From DATBDN01 sp963715995 (GTDB lineage: Bacteria; Actinomycetota; Thermoleophilia; Solirubrobacterales; Thermoleophilaceae): a stretch of 64,000 bases of DNA. A model generated the notes under the pieces. It ran no database searches. It had not been told where the DNA came from and saw nothing but the letters and a program-made list of their open reading frames with translations. Location of the stretch: assembly GCA_963715995.1 (NCBI GenBank), contig OY970283.1:1550001-1614000 (forward strand), written 5' to 3'. The position numbers were made by a program, and so were the translations under genes. Each line of letters opens with the position of its first letter. Position 1 is the stretch's first letter. Shown in pieces: positions 52,639 to 62,156 of this stretch.

Positions 52639-55038
52639 ATGGAGGAGCGCCGCTACGAACCCGCCCGGATCGAGTCCAAGTGGCAGACGATCTGGGCAGA
52701 CGAGGGGACCTGGGAGGTCTCCGACGACGACGCGCGCGACCCCAGTGCGACCTACGTGCTCGAGATGCTGCCCTACCCGAGTGGCGAGCCGCACATCGGC
52801 CACCTGAAGAACTACTCGATCGGGGACGCCGTCGCGCAGTACCGCCGCCGCAACGGCGCGAAGGTGCTCCATCCGATGGGCTACGACGCGTTCGGGCTGC
52901 CGGCGGAGAACCACGCGATCAAGACGGGCCAGCACCCGCGCGCCTCGACCGAGGCGTCGATCGTGCAGTTCCGCGAGCAGCTGCGCAGCTGGGGCGTGTC
53001 GATCGACTGGCGACGCGAGTTCGGCACGCACGAGCCGCGCATCTACCGCTGGACCCAGTGGCTGTTCCTCCGCCTGTTCGAGAAGGGGCTCGCCTACCGC
53101 GCCGAAGCGCCGGTGAAGTGGTGCCCGAAGGACGAGACGGTGCTCGCCAACGAGCAGGCGCCCGGCGGCCTTTGCGACCGCTGCGGGACGCCGGTCGAGA
53201 TTCGCCAGCTCGAGCAGTGGATGTTCAAGATCACCGACTACGCCGATCGCCTGCTCGACGACCTGGAGACGATCGACTGGCCGCCGCACGTGGTCGCGAT
53301 GCAGCGCAACTGGATCGGTCGCTCGCACGGAGCCGAAGTGGTGTTCCGCTGCGAGGAGCTGGACATCGACTACCCGGTCTTCACGACCCGCCCCGACACC
53401 CTGTTCGGCGCCACCTTCTTCGTGATGGCTCCGGAGCATCCCGACGTCTTCCGCCTGAACAACTCGCCCGAGGTGCACGCCTACGTGAACAAGGCGCTCA
53501 CCGAGAACGCCCAGCAGCGCGGCTCGGAGGACAAGGAGAAGACCGGCGTCGCGCTCGGACGCACGGTGACCAACCCCGTCAACGGCGAGCAGATCCCGAT
53601 GTACGTGGCCGACTACGTGCTGATGGAGTACGGCACCGGCGCGATCATGGCGGTGCCGGCCCACGACGAGCGCGACTTCGCGTTCGCGCAGAAGTTCGGC
53701 CTGGAGATCCGCCCGGTGATCGAGCTCGAGGACGATCCGCCCGCGACCGGCGACGGCCCGATGATCAACTCGGGGCGCCTCGACGGCAAGCACAACCGCG
53801 AGGCCTACGAGGAGATCGTCGACTGGCTCGCATCAGAGGGCCTCGGCGAGCGCACCGTCAACTACAAGCTGCGCGACTGGCTGCTCTCGCGCCAGCGCTA
53901 CTGGGGCTGCCCGATCCCGATCGTCCACTGCGACGACTGCGGCCTCGTCGCGGTGCCGGACGACCAACTCCCGGTCGAGCTGCCCGACATCGAGGACTAC
54001 GCGCCAAAGGGCCGCTCGCCGCTGGCCGCCGCCGACGACTGGGTGAACGTCGACTGTCCGCGCTGCGGCAAGCCGGCCAAGCGCGAGACCGACACGATGG
54101 ACACGTTCGTCGACTCGTCCTGGTACTTCCTGCGCTACTGCGATGCCCTGAACGACCAGGCGCCGTTCGAGCGCGAGCTGGTGGACGGCTGGATGCCGGT
54201 CGACCAGTACATCGGCGGCGTCGAGCACGCGATCCTGCACCTGATGTACGCGCGCTTCTGGACGAAGGCGTTCGCGGACATGGGCCTGCTCGGGTTCCAG
54301 GAGCCGTTCGCGCGGCTCTTCACCCAGGGCATGATCACCCGCGACGGCGAGAAGATGTCCAAGTCGGCGGGCAACGTCGTCTCCCCGCGCGAGTACGTGG
54401 AGCGCTTCGGCGCCGACACCGCGCGCTCCTACATCCTGTTCCTCGGGCCCCCCGAGCAGGGCGCCGACTGGCAGGACGAGGGCGTGGGCGGCGTGAACCG
54501 CTTCCTCGGCCGCCTGTGGCGGATCGCGGACGAGGTCGGCGCGGGCGAGCTGGCCTCCGATGCGCCGCCAACGCCGCTGCTGCGCAAGGCCCACTGGGCG
54601 ATCGACAAGGTCACGCGCGACTTCGAGCGCTTCTCGTTCAACACGGCGATAGCCGCCGTGATGGAGCTGGTGAACGAGTCCTACGCCGCCAAGGACGACC
54701 CGCACATCCGCTTCGCGATCGCGACAGCGGCGTCGCTGATCTTCCCGACGGCGCCGCACCTGGCGTGCGAGGTCTACGAGCAGATGACCGGCAAGCGGCT
54801 CTGGGAAGAGCCCTGGCCCGCCGCCGACGAGTCGCTGCTCGTGGGCGACCGGATCGAGATCGTGGTCCAGGTCAACGGCAAGGTGCGCGACCGGCTGTCC
54901 GTTGCGCCTGGCACCTCGCAGGAGGAGCTCGAGCGCCTGGCACACGCGTCCGAGAAGGTGCGCGCGCACGTGGACGGGCAGGCCATCGTCAAGACCGTCG
55001 TCGTGCCCGGCAAGCTCGTGAACGTGGTGGTGCGATGA
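52639..55038 (+). CDS. leuS: leucyl-tRNA synthetase
   Basis: 799-residue class I synthetase for tRNA-Leu. Seen: HIGH-type YPSGEPHIGHLKNYSIGDAV (about 48-67), zinc-type CPKDETVLANEQ, the editing (CP1) domain with TRPDTLFGATFFVMAPEHP and AVPAHDERDFAFA, DTFVDSSWYFLRY, the KMSKS loop GEKMSKSAGNVVSP (about 570-583), and a C-terminal domain ending in VVVPGKLVNVVVR. Starts at ATG 52639, leaderless type. Its stop overlaps the next ATG (ATGA). Confidence 0.97.
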   Translation: MEERRYEPARIESKWQTIWADEGTWEVSDDDARDPSATYVLEMLPYPSGEPHIGHLKNYSIGDAVAQYRRRNGAKVLHPMGYDAFGLPAENHAIKTGQHPRASTEASIVQFREQLRSWGVSIDWRREFGTHEPRIYRWTQWLFLRLFEKGLAYRAEAPVKWCPKDETVLANEQAPGGLCDRCGTPVEIRQLEQWMFKITDYADRLLDDLETIDWPPHVVAMQRNWIGRSHGAEVVFRCEELDIDYPVFTTRPDTLFGATFFVMAPEHPDVFRLNNSPEVHAYVNKALTENAQQRGSEDKEKTGVALGRTVTNPVNGEQIPMYVADYVLMEYGTGAIMAVPAHDERDFAFAQKFGLEIRPVIELEDDPPATGDGPMINSGRLDGKHNREAYEEIVDWLASEGLGERTVNYKLRDWLLSRQRYWGCPIPIVHCDDCGLVAVPDDQLPVELPDIEDYAPKGRSPLAAADDWVNVDCPRCGKPAKRETDTMDTFVDSSWYFLRYCDALNDQAPFERELVDGWMPVDQYIGGVEHAILHLMYARFWTKAFADMGLLGFQEPFARLFTQGMITRDGEKMSKSAGNVVSPREYVERFGADTARSYILFLGPPEQGADWQDEGVGGVNRFLGRLWRIADEVGAGELASDAPPTPLLRKAHWAIDKVTRDFERFSFNTAIAAVMELVNESYAAKDDPHIRFAIATAASLIFPTAPHLACEVYEQMTGKRLWEEPWPAADESLLVGDRIEIVVQVNGKVRDRLSVAPGTSQEELERLAHASEKVRAHVDGQAIVKTVVVPGKLVNVVVR

Positions 55039-55472
55039 ACGAGCCGCGGCTGCGAACCATCCTGCTCGTGATCGCGGTCTACCACCTGCTGCTCGGCGCG
55101 TTCATGTTCTTCGCGCCCGGCACCTTCTACGACGGGCTCGGCAAGTTCGCGCCGAAGAACACGCACTACATCAAGGACGTCGCGACCTTCTACATCGCGC
55201 TCGGCGCAGCGGTCTTCGTCTCGGTCCGCCGGCGAAGCTGGCGCACGCCGCTGCTCGCGTTCGCCGCGCTCGAGTATGCGATCCATGCCCTGAACCACCT
55301 GATCGACGTCGGCAAGGCGTCAAGCGACTTGACAGGTTGGTTCGACTTCTTCTCGCTTGCAGTGATCGCGTTGATCCTCACCGCACTCGCAACCTTCGCC
55401 TGGCGCGTCCACCCGGAGGAGCCCGAGGCGGTGGTCGACCCGGAGGTCGAGCCGGGGGTGGGGACCGAGTGA
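55035..55472 (+). CDS. hypothetical four-helix membrane protein
   Basis: 145 residues, function unknown. Four hydrophobic segments (about 7-26, 48-62, 67-85, 98-118) with the segment FAPGTFYDGLGKFAPKNTHYIKDVATFY between the first two, as in small DoxX-like or DUF4345-like proteins. The tail is acidic (HPEEPEAVVDPEVEPG). ATG 55035 overlaps the leuS stop; its own stop overlaps the GTG of the epimerase gene, so the three are probably co-translated. Confidence 0.65.
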   Translation: MNEPRLRTILLVIAVYHLLLGAFMFFAPGTFYDGLGKFAPKNTHYIKDVATFYIALGAAVFVSVRRRSWRTPLLAFAALEYAIHALNHLIDVGKASSDLTGWFDFFSLAVIALILTALATFAWRVHPEEPEAVVDPEVEPGVGTE

Positions 55473-56380
55473 AGGTTTTCGTAGCGGGAGCGAGTGGCGC
55501 GATCGGGCGGCCGCTCGTGCGAGGGCTCGTCACGGCGGGCCACACGGTCGTGGGGATGACGCGCAGCAACGCGGATGCGCTGAGCGCAGACGGCGCGCAG
55601 GCAGTTGTCGCGGACGCACTGGACCGCGATGCCGTCCGGCGAGCCGTAGAAGAGGCACGGCCGGACGTGGTCGTCAACGAGCTGACCGACCTGGGTGCGC
55701 CGCTCAACCCGCGCAAGTACGACGAATGGCTCGCCGGAACGAACCGGTTGCGCCGCGAAGGAACCACGAACCTGGCCGACGCCGCCGCGGCAGCCGGCGC
55801 ATCGAAGTTCGTCTCGCAGAGCGTCGCCTTCGCCTACAGCTTCGAGCAGGGTCTGAAGACCGAGGAGTCGGCGACGATCGGTGCGGCGGCAGGGGACATG
55901 GGCGAGGCGATCGACGAGCTCGAGCGGATCACGCTCGCGGCGCCTGCCGGGATCGTGCTGCGCTACGGCTTCTTCTACGGCGAGGGCACGGGCTATGCCC
56001 GCAGCGGTCAGCAGACCGAGATGCTGCGCAAACGCCAGGTGCCGATCGTCGGCCGCGGCACGGGCATGTTCCCGTTCATCCACATCCAGGATGCGGCGTC
56101 CGCGACCGTGGCGGCGATCGAGCGTGGCGCGCCCGGCGTCTACAACATCGTCGACGACGAACCCGCGGCCCAGGCGGACTGGGTGGCGCTGGCCGCGGAT
56201 CTGCTCGGGGCGAAGAAGCCCTGGAGGGTGCCGGTGTTCCTCGCGAAGCTGGTCGCGGGCCCGATGGCCGGGTTCGCCACCAGCCTCCAGCCGGTCTCGA
56301 ACGCGAAGGCGAAGCGGGAGCTCGGCTGGCAGCCGAGCTATCCGAGCTGGCGCGACGGGTTCCGGGCCGAGTTCGGCTGA
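55469..56380 (+). CDS. NAD(P)-dependent epimerase/dehydratase (extended SDR)
   Basis: 303 residues. Rossmann opening MKVFVAGASGAIGRPLVRGL (GxxGxxG), VVADALDRDAVRRAVEEARPDVVVNEL, active-site region FVSQSVAFAYSF where the usual YxxxK is not plainly present (it reads SFEQGLKTEES), and VLRYGFFYGEGTGY followed by FIHIQDAASATVAAI. Such proteins act on nucleotide sugars or as atypical NAD-binding regulators; substrate unknown. The GTG start is in a GTGA overlap with the preceding membrane protein gene. The missing YxxxK argues for an atypical, perhaps non-epimerase, activity. Confidence 0.78.
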   Translation: MKVFVAGASGAIGRPLVRGLVTAGHTVVGMTRSNADALSADGAQAVVADALDRDAVRRAVEEARPDVVVNELTDLGAPLNPRKYDEWLAGTNRLRREGTTNLADAAAAAGASKFVSQSVAFAYSFEQGLKTEESATIGAAAGDMGEAIDELERITLAAPAGIVLRYGFFYGEGTGYARSGQQTEMLRKRQVPIVGRGTGMFPFIHIQDAASATVAAIERGAPGVYNIVDDEPAAQADWVALAADLLGAKKPWRVPVFLAKLVAGPMAGFATSLQPVSNAKAKRELGWQPSYPSWRDGFRAEFG

Positions 56381-56389
56381 GCAGGGGCA

Positions 56390-56395
56390 TATGCT
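56390..56395 (+). promoter_or_regulatory. leaderless -10 hexamer TATGCT
   Basis: TATGCT ends 9 bases before the GTG at 56405; gap CGGCCCGCA. Confidence 0.5.
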
Positions 56396-56404
56396 CGGCC
56401 CGCA

Positions 56405-57883
56405 GTGGCCAAGCCCGAGCCGACAGGTGCCGATGCCCCATATCTGGACGCGCTGCGCGGCTACGCCGATCGTGGCGCGGGCCGCTTCCACGTCCCCGGT
56501 CACAAGGGCGGCCCGGGCGCCGATCCCGGCCTGATCGAGGCCATCGGCGAGCGCGCGCTCGAGATGGACATCCCGGCGCTCATCCACGGCATCGACGCCG
56601 GTCCGGAGCCGACGCCGTTCCAGGAGGCGCAGGCGCTCGCCGCCGAAGCATGGGGCGCGCAACGCACGTGGTTCATCACGGGCGGCGCGTCGCAGTGCAA
56701 CCACGTCGCCTGCATTGCGCTCGCGCATGTCGGCCGTGAGGTGCTCGTCCAGCGCAATTGCCACTCCTCGACGATCGACGGCCTCGTGCTCTCGGGCCTG
56801 CGCCCGACGTTCATGGCACCGGAGCTCGACGAGGAGCTGCGGATCGCGCACACCGTCACGCCGGAGACACTGGAGCGCGCCCTGCGCGAGGTGCCCGACG
56901 CGGTCGGCGCGATGGTCGTCTCCCCGACCTACTTCGGCGCCGTCGCCGACGTGGCGGGCCAGGCGGAGGTGGCCCATGCGCACGGCGTTCCGCTGATCGT
57001 GGACGAGGCCTGGGGCGCGCATCTGGCGTTCTCGGACGAGCTGCCCGCGCACGCGCTTCTGCTCGGCGCTGACCTGGTGGTGTCGAGCACGCACAAGGTG
57101 GTGGGCTCGCTCACCCAGTCGGCGATGCTCCACCTGGGGCACGAGAGCCGCTTCGACGAGCCGCTGATCGACCGCTGCGTGACCCTGCTCGAGTCGACGT
57201 CGCCCTCGTCGCTGTTGTCAGCATCGCTCGATGCGGCCCGGCGCTACGCCGTCACCGACGGCGCTGAGCTCCTGGCCGAGACGCTCGCGGCGCTGCGCGA
57301 GACACGCGAGGCCGTCCGCGGCATCGAGGGGCTCGACGTGCTGGACGAGCGGATTGTCGGGCGGCCGGGCGTCCACGGCTGGGACCCTCTGCGGCTGGCG
57401 ATCGACGTGCGCGGCAGCGGCCTGACGGGCTACGACCTCGATCCCGTCCTGCGGCGGATCGACGACATCAACCTCGAGCTGTTCGGAGAGAACGTGATCG
57501 TCGCCCTGTTCGGCATGGGCGAGCGCGCGGCGCCGCGCGGCGAGCGGCTCGTGAACGCCCTGCGGGCGGCGCTGGCGGAGCTCGGTCGCGAGCCGCATCG
57601 CGAGCAGGAGCCGTTTGCGCCGCCGCCGCCGTGGGGCGAGCTCGCGATGGCGCCGCGCGAGGCGTTCCTCGGTCCTCAGGAGGTCGTGAGCGCCGCCGAC
57701 GCCGTGGGCCGCGTTGCCGCCGAGTCACTCGCCGCCTACCCGCCCGGGGTGCCGAACGTGCTGCCGGGCGAGCGCCTCACTGCGCCGACGCTCGACTACA
57801 TCCGGCGCGCGCTCGACCACGGCGGCTCGCTGCGCGGCGCCTCCGATCGCAAGCTCAGGACCGTGCGGGTCGTGATCGAGTGA
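56405..57883 (+). CDS. Orn/Lys/Arg decarboxylase-family PLP enzyme (short form)
   Basis: 492 residues, fold type I. Seen: AGRFHVPGHKGGPGADP near residue 30 (a decarboxylase-family hallmark), WFITGGASQCNHVACIAL, RNCHSSTIDGLVLSGLRPTF, IVDEAWGAHLAFSDELP with the PLP-ring Asp, and SSTHKVVGSLTQSAML with the Schiff-base Lys. It is short compared with ~700-residue inducible forms: no wing domain, but with a C-terminal small domain. Substrate may be lysine, ornithine or arginine. Apparently leaderless from GTG 56405. Confidence 0.85.
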   Translation: MAKPEPTGADAPYLDALRGYADRGAGRFHVPGHKGGPGADPGLIEAIGERALEMDIPALIHGIDAGPEPTPFQEAQALAAEAWGAQRTWFITGGASQCNHVACIALAHVGREVLVQRNCHSSTIDGLVLSGLRPTFMAPELDEELRIAHTVTPETLERALREVPDAVGAMVVSPTYFGAVADVAGQAEVAHAHGVPLIVDEAWGAHLAFSDELPAHALLLGADLVVSSTHKVVGSLTQSAMLHLGHESRFDEPLIDRCVTLLESTSPSSLLSASLDAARRYAVTDGAELLAETLAALRETREAVRGIEGLDVLDERIVGRPGVHGWDPLRLAIDVRGSGLTGYDLDPVLRRIDDINLELFGENVIVALFGMGERAAPRGERLVNALRAALAELGREPHREQEPFAPPPPWGELAMAPREAFLGPQEVVSAADAVGRVAAESLAAYPPGVPNVLPGERLTAPTLDYIRRALDHGGSLRGASDRKLRTVRVVIE

Positions 57884-57910
57884 GTCGCGCGCGCCGGGAC
57901 AGGCCGGCCG

Positions 57911-57947
57911 GTGGCGACTTGTCACAGGCCGGGTGGCCGATTGTCAC
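57911..57947 (+). repeat. direct repeat upstream of comEA
   Basis: GTGGCGACTTGTCAC (57911-57925) and GTGGCCGATTGTCAC (57933-57947): 15-base units, 22 bases apart, i.e. about two helical turns. They could be tandem regulator sites for comEA-comEC. The rest of the 108-base gap shows only the -10-like hexamer. Confidence 0.45.
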
Positions 57948-57978
57948 GCTTGTAGCCCACCTGTAACGCGACTCGACC

Positions 57979-57984
57979 TAGCGT
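57979..57984 (+). promoter_or_regulatory. leaderless -10 hexamer TAGCGT
   Basis: TAGCGT ends 7 bases before the comEA GTG; gap CGGGCGC. Confidence 0.45.
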
Positions 57985-57991
57985 CGGGCGC

Positions 57992-58675
57992 GTGCTCGAC
58001 TCCGACCGCCGGCATCTGATCGCGTACCTCGCGGCCGCCGCAGTGCTGGTCGTGATCGCGGTGGGATACGTCAGTCGCGCGGAGGGGTCGAATCAGGCTC
58101 CGAGCATCGCGCTGGCGGCGCCCGCGCCGGCGCGGGGACGGGCGACGCGTTCGCGGGCGCAGCCGCGGCGCGCACCGGCGCACCTCATCTGGGTCGACGT
58201 CGCCGGCGCGGTGCGCAGGCCGGGCTTGTACTCGTTGCCTGCCGGAGCGCGCATCGCGGCGGCGATCACGCGCGCGGGCGGCGTGCGCCGCCACGCGAAC
58301 GCCGCGGCAGTGAACCTCGCGGCCAAGCTGGCGGATGGGCAGCAGATCTACGTGCCGCCTGCCGGTGCCGCTCTCGGTGCCGCCGCCGCGTCCGGGGCGG
58401 GGTCGCCGGCCACGTCCGCCTCGACGCCGGGCGCAACGGGCGCGCCCGGCGCAACTGCCACTCCGGGAATTCCCTCGGCCGGCGCGCGCATCAGCCTCTC
58501 CAGCGCCACCGAGGCCCAGCTCGAGTCGCTCGACGGCGTCGGGCCGGCGCTCGCCGGGCGCATCATCCAGTACCGCGAGCAGCACGGTGGCTTCCGCTCG
58601 ATCGACGAGCTTCAGGAGGTCTCGGGGATCGGGCCCAAGCGCTTCGAGGCGCTGAAGGGATCGATCGCACCGTGA
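57992..58675 (+). CDS. comEA: ComEA-type DNA-binding competence protein
   Basis: 227 residues, membrane-anchored and facing outward. One N-terminal anchor (about 9-27), a Pro/Ala/Arg-rich stalk, an SLBB domain (about 67-125; DVAGAVRRPGLYSLPAGARIAAAI), an Ala/Pro/Gly/Thr-rich linker, and a C-terminal helix-hairpin-helix pair (ISLSSATEAQLESLDGVGPALA, GFRSIDELQEVSGIGPKRFE) that binds double-stranded DNA. Coupled to comEC by a GTGA overlap. GTG start 57992. Confidence 0.93.
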   Translation: MLDSDRRHLIAYLAAAAVLVVIAVGYVSRAEGSNQAPSIALAAPAPARGRATRSRAQPRRAPAHLIWVDVAGAVRRPGLYSLPAGARIAAAITRAGGVRRHANAAAVNLAAKLADGQQIYVPPAGAALGAAAASGAGSPATSASTPGATGAPGATATPGIPSAGARISLSSATEAQLESLDGVGPALAGRIIQYREQHGGFRSIDELQEVSGIGPKRFEALKGSIAP

Positions 58676-61144
58676 GCGGGCTCGCGCGCGCACTGGCGGC
58701 CCGGCGGCCCCAACTGCTGCTCGCCTGTGTCGCGGCCGGCCTGGCGGCGGCACCGGCCGGGCCGATTGCCGTGGCGGTCATCGCCGCCCTCGCAGTGGCC
58801 GGGGCTGCGGTCGCGTTTGGAGTCCGTGGGGGCGCGCTCGCGGGAGTCTTGGTCTTGGCTTCGGCGGCCGTCGGTTCGGCGCGCCTCGCCGCGCTCGACA
58901 GGCCGGCGCGCGCTGCGCCGCCGGGCTCGGCCATCGACGCGCGAGCAACCATGCTCGAGCGCCCGCGCGTTGGCGCCTACGGATCGTCAGCGCCGCTGAG
59001 GATCGAGGACAGGGCCGGCCGCCGGGCTGCACGTGCTCGCCCGCAGGCGGGAGCCGATGTGGCCGGTGGTTGACCCGGGTGCGACGTTGCTGGTCCGCGG
59101 CCTCGTGAGGTCGCCGACTGCCGCCGTGGACGTGAGCGCGCCGCACTCGCTGTTCGGCGTCAGGGTCAGCGAGGCGAACGCCGGGCGTCCCGGAACGCCG
59201 GGTTACGGCCCGTTGCCGGCCCGGGCGGGGCCGGGCGACGACTTCGACTATGCGGCGTTCCTACGCAGTCGCGGGATCGGCCGCGAGCTTCAGCTCGAAT
59301 CGGTCTCGCCGATCGGCCGCCGCGGTGGGCTGTCAGGGCTGGTCGACACGGTTCGCTCGCGGGCAGAAAACGGAATCGCCGCTGGGCTCGGCCCCGAGCG
59401 CGCGGCGCTGGCGCGCGGCATGGTCCTGGGCGAGGACGGGGATGTCAGCGACGCGACGCGTGACGACTTCCGCCGCTCCGGGCTTGCGCACGTGCTCGCG
59501 GCATCCGGGCAGAACGTGGCTCTGCTTTGCGCCCTCGCGTTGCCGTTGCTGATGCTCGCCGGGGCGTCTCAGCGCGTGCGCGTCGCCGTGCTGCTGCCGC
59601 TGGTCGGCCTCTACGTCGCGCTCGCGGGCGGGGGAGCGTCGGTCACGCGGGCGGGCGTCATGGCTGCCGCCGGGCTCGTCGCGCTCGCGGCCAGTCGCCG
59701 GGCGTCCGCCTGGTACGCGCTGCTGCTGGCGGCACTCGTCACGCTCGCGCTCAACCCCCGGGCGAGCGCCGACCCTGGCTGGCAGCTCTCGTTCGCCGCG
59801 GTGGCCGGCATGCTCGTGCTGGGGCCGGCGCTTCGAGCTCCGCTCAGGCGGCTCCCGCGCCCGGTCGGCGAGGCGATCGCGGCGACGCTCGCCGCCACGA
59901 TCGCGACCGCACCGCTGATCGCGCACGACTTCGGCGCGCTGTCGGCCACCACGCTGCCCGCGAACGTGATCGCCTTTCCGGCAGTCGCGCCCGTCATGTG
60001 GCTCGGCATGGGCAAGGCGGTCCTTGCGGAGCTCGCAGCGCTCGTCCCGCCGTTCGCGTGGATCGCGTCGGCGCTCGACGCGGTGCTCGTGCCGGTGCAG
60101 AACCTGGCACTGCGCTGGGTCGCGGGCGTTGCGACCCGCTTCGGGGACCCGAGCTGGGCACAGCCGCACGTGGGACTCGGCTGGCCGGGCGTGATCGCGG
60201 CCTACGCGCTGCTCGGCGCGGTCGTCGCGGCGCAGCGCTACCTGGCGCGGGCGCTCCGCGGCCGTCCCATCGCCGGGGATCTCCACGACCGCCTGCGCTC
60301 GCTGGCTCCGGCCACGCGCCGCGCGTTCGCGGCGCCCGTGGTCGCGCTCGCACTGGCCGCAGCCGCGCGGGCCTCCGAGCCGCCGGCGCCGCCGAAGCAC
60401 CTGACGGTCGACTTCATCGACGTCGGCCAGGGTGATTCCACGCTCATCCGCGATCCGGCCGGCGCGGCGGTGCTGTTCGACGGCGGCGTGCCGGAAGCGC
60501 GGGTCGACCGGACGCTGCGCCACCTCGGCGTGAGGAAGCTGAGCGTGGTGGTGGCCACCCACCAGTCGCGCGACCACCACGGCGGGCTCATGCAGGTGGT
60601 CAGGCGCTTCCCGGTCGGCCTGTTCATCGACGGCCGCTACGGCGTGCGCGACCCGAGCTTCATCGCACTCGAGCACGAGGTCGATCGCCGCCACATCCCG
60701 CGCCGGCCCGGCTACGCCGGTCAGTACCTGCGCGTGGGTCAGATGGAGATCCACTTCGTGTGGCCGCCGCCACGGGGCAGCTCGCCGCCTCCGGCTGACC
60801 CCAACACGCGCGCGATCGTGGCGATCGTCAGCGAGGGCGGCTTCAGCCTGTTCCTGTCGGCGGACGCCGAGGCCCCGGTGTTGCTCCCGCTGCGACTGCC
60901 GCGCGTCGACGCGATGAAGGTGCCCCATCACGGCAGCGCCGAGGCGGGGCTCGGGCAGCTGCTCGCGCGCCTGCGGCCCACCGTCGCGGCGATCGAGTGC
61001 GGCCGCGGCAACCGTTACGCGCACCCGCGCCCGTCGACCCTGCGCGCGCTCCGGCGCGTGCCGCGCGTCTACCGGACCGACCGCGACGGCACCGTGGAGC
61101 TGACGGTCGAGGGGAGGAGGATCGCGATCCGCACCCATCGGTAG
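58672..61144 (+). CDS. comEC: ComEC/Rec2 DNA uptake channel, one frameshift
   Basis: About 823 residues when repaired. Membrane channel that passes single-stranded DNA. Order: N-terminal hydrophobic pair and DUF4131-like beta domain (about 1-180), Competence domain (about 220-570; GMVLGEDGDVSDATRDDFRRSGLAHVLAASGQN), then a C-terminal metallo-beta-lactamase-like domain (LTVDFIDVGQGDSTLIRDP, THQSRDHHGGLMQ, VPHHGSAEAG). An extra G near 59025 shifts the frame. The MBL motif reads THQSRDHHGG, with Ser where a metal-binding His or Asp often sits. Starts at GTG 58672 within the comEA stop. Confidence 0.88.
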
Positions 61145-61147
61145 CCT
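61142..61147 (+). promoter_or_regulatory. leaderless -10 hexamer TAGCCT
   Basis: TAGCCT ends 6 bases before the holA GTG and overlaps the comEC stop (TAG). Confidence 0.45.
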
Positions 61148-61153
61148 CGAATC

Positions 61154-62152
61154 GTGGCCGACCTCAAGCCCGTCTACCTGGTGTGTGGCGACGACGACGT
61201 GAAGATCGACGCCTGGCGCGCGCGGGTGAAGGGCCGTGCCGAGCAGGAGAGTGGATCCGGCGCGCTCGAGCAGCACGATGCCGCCGTGATGACGCCGGAT
61301 GCCCTTGCCGCCGATCTGGCCGCACTCACATTCGCCACGGGCACGCGCTACATGCTGGTCGACGGGGTCGAGACGTGGAAGCCGGCGCAGCTCGATCCCC
61401 TCGAGGCGGCGCTTGCCTACATGCCGCCGGAGACGATCCTCGTGCTGATCGCGCGCGGCAAGGCGCAACCGCGGCTGGCCAAGGCGGTCGAGAAGGCGGG
61501 CGGCGAGGTCCGTGACTACGAGGCTCCGAACGCGCGCCAGCTCGGCCGCTGGACGATCGAGCGCGCAGCCGAGCAGGGCCTGAAGCTGGACACCGACGCC
61601 GTGCGCACGCTGGTCGCCGTCGTGGGTAACCGCCAGCAGCGGCTCGCGCGCGAGGTCGAGCGGCTTGCGCTGTTCGCTCATCCCGAGCGCACTCTCGATG
61701 CGGCGCAGGTGGCGGAGCTGGCGGCCAGCGAAGGAAGCCTCCAGGCCTACGAGCTGGCCGACGCGATCGTCGCGGGCGACGAGCGGCTGGCACTGGCCTC
61801 GGCGGAGCGCCTGAGCGCGCAGGGCGAGCCGCCCGGACGGCTGCTCTACGCCGTGGTCCGGCGCCTGCGCGACGTGCACCGTGCAGCCGAGCTGCTCGAC
61901 GCCGGCGTGCGTGAGAACGACGCCGCCGGCCAGCTCGGCATGCCCCCGTGGCTCGCGAAGCGCGCGATCGCGGCTGCGAGGAAGGCGGGCCGCCAGGCGC
62001 TCGAAGACGCCATCTGTGCGTTCGCCAAGCTGGAGATCGACCTGCGCGGCGGCGGCCTGCGAGCCGATTACTCACTAGACGAGGACACCGCGCTCTCTCT
62101 GGCGATCGTCCGCGCCTGCGGCGGTATTCAGAAGCGCGCAGCGGCAGCCTGA
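61154..62152 (+). CDS. holA: DNA polymerase III delta subunit
   Basis: 332 residues. Clamp-loader subunit that opens the beta clamp. Recognised by the N-terminal PVYLVCGDDDVKIDAWR (degenerate AAA+), RYMLVDGVETWK, the mid-protein QQRLAREVERLALFAHPERT and the C-terminal helical collar (MPPWLAKRAIAAARKAGRQAL, EIDLRGGGLRADYSLDEDTAL). Its usual neighbours are comEC and rpsT, as here. GTG start 61154. Confidence 0.92.
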   Translation: MADLKPVYLVCGDDDVKIDAWRARVKGRAEQESGSGALEQHDAAVMTPDALAADLAALTFATGTRYMLVDGVETWKPAQLDPLEAALAYMPPETILVLIARGKAQPRLAKAVEKAGGEVRDYEAPNARQLGRWTIERAAEQGLKLDTDAVRTLVAVVGNRQQRLAREVERLALFAHPERTLDAAQVAELAASEGSLQAYELADAIVAGDERLALASAERLSAQGEPPGRLLYAVVRRLRDVHRAAELLDAGVRENDAAGQLGMPPWLAKRAIAAARKAGRQALEDAICAFAKLEIDLRGGGLRADYSLDEDTALSLAIVRACGGIQKRAAAA

Positions 62153-62156
62153 GCGC

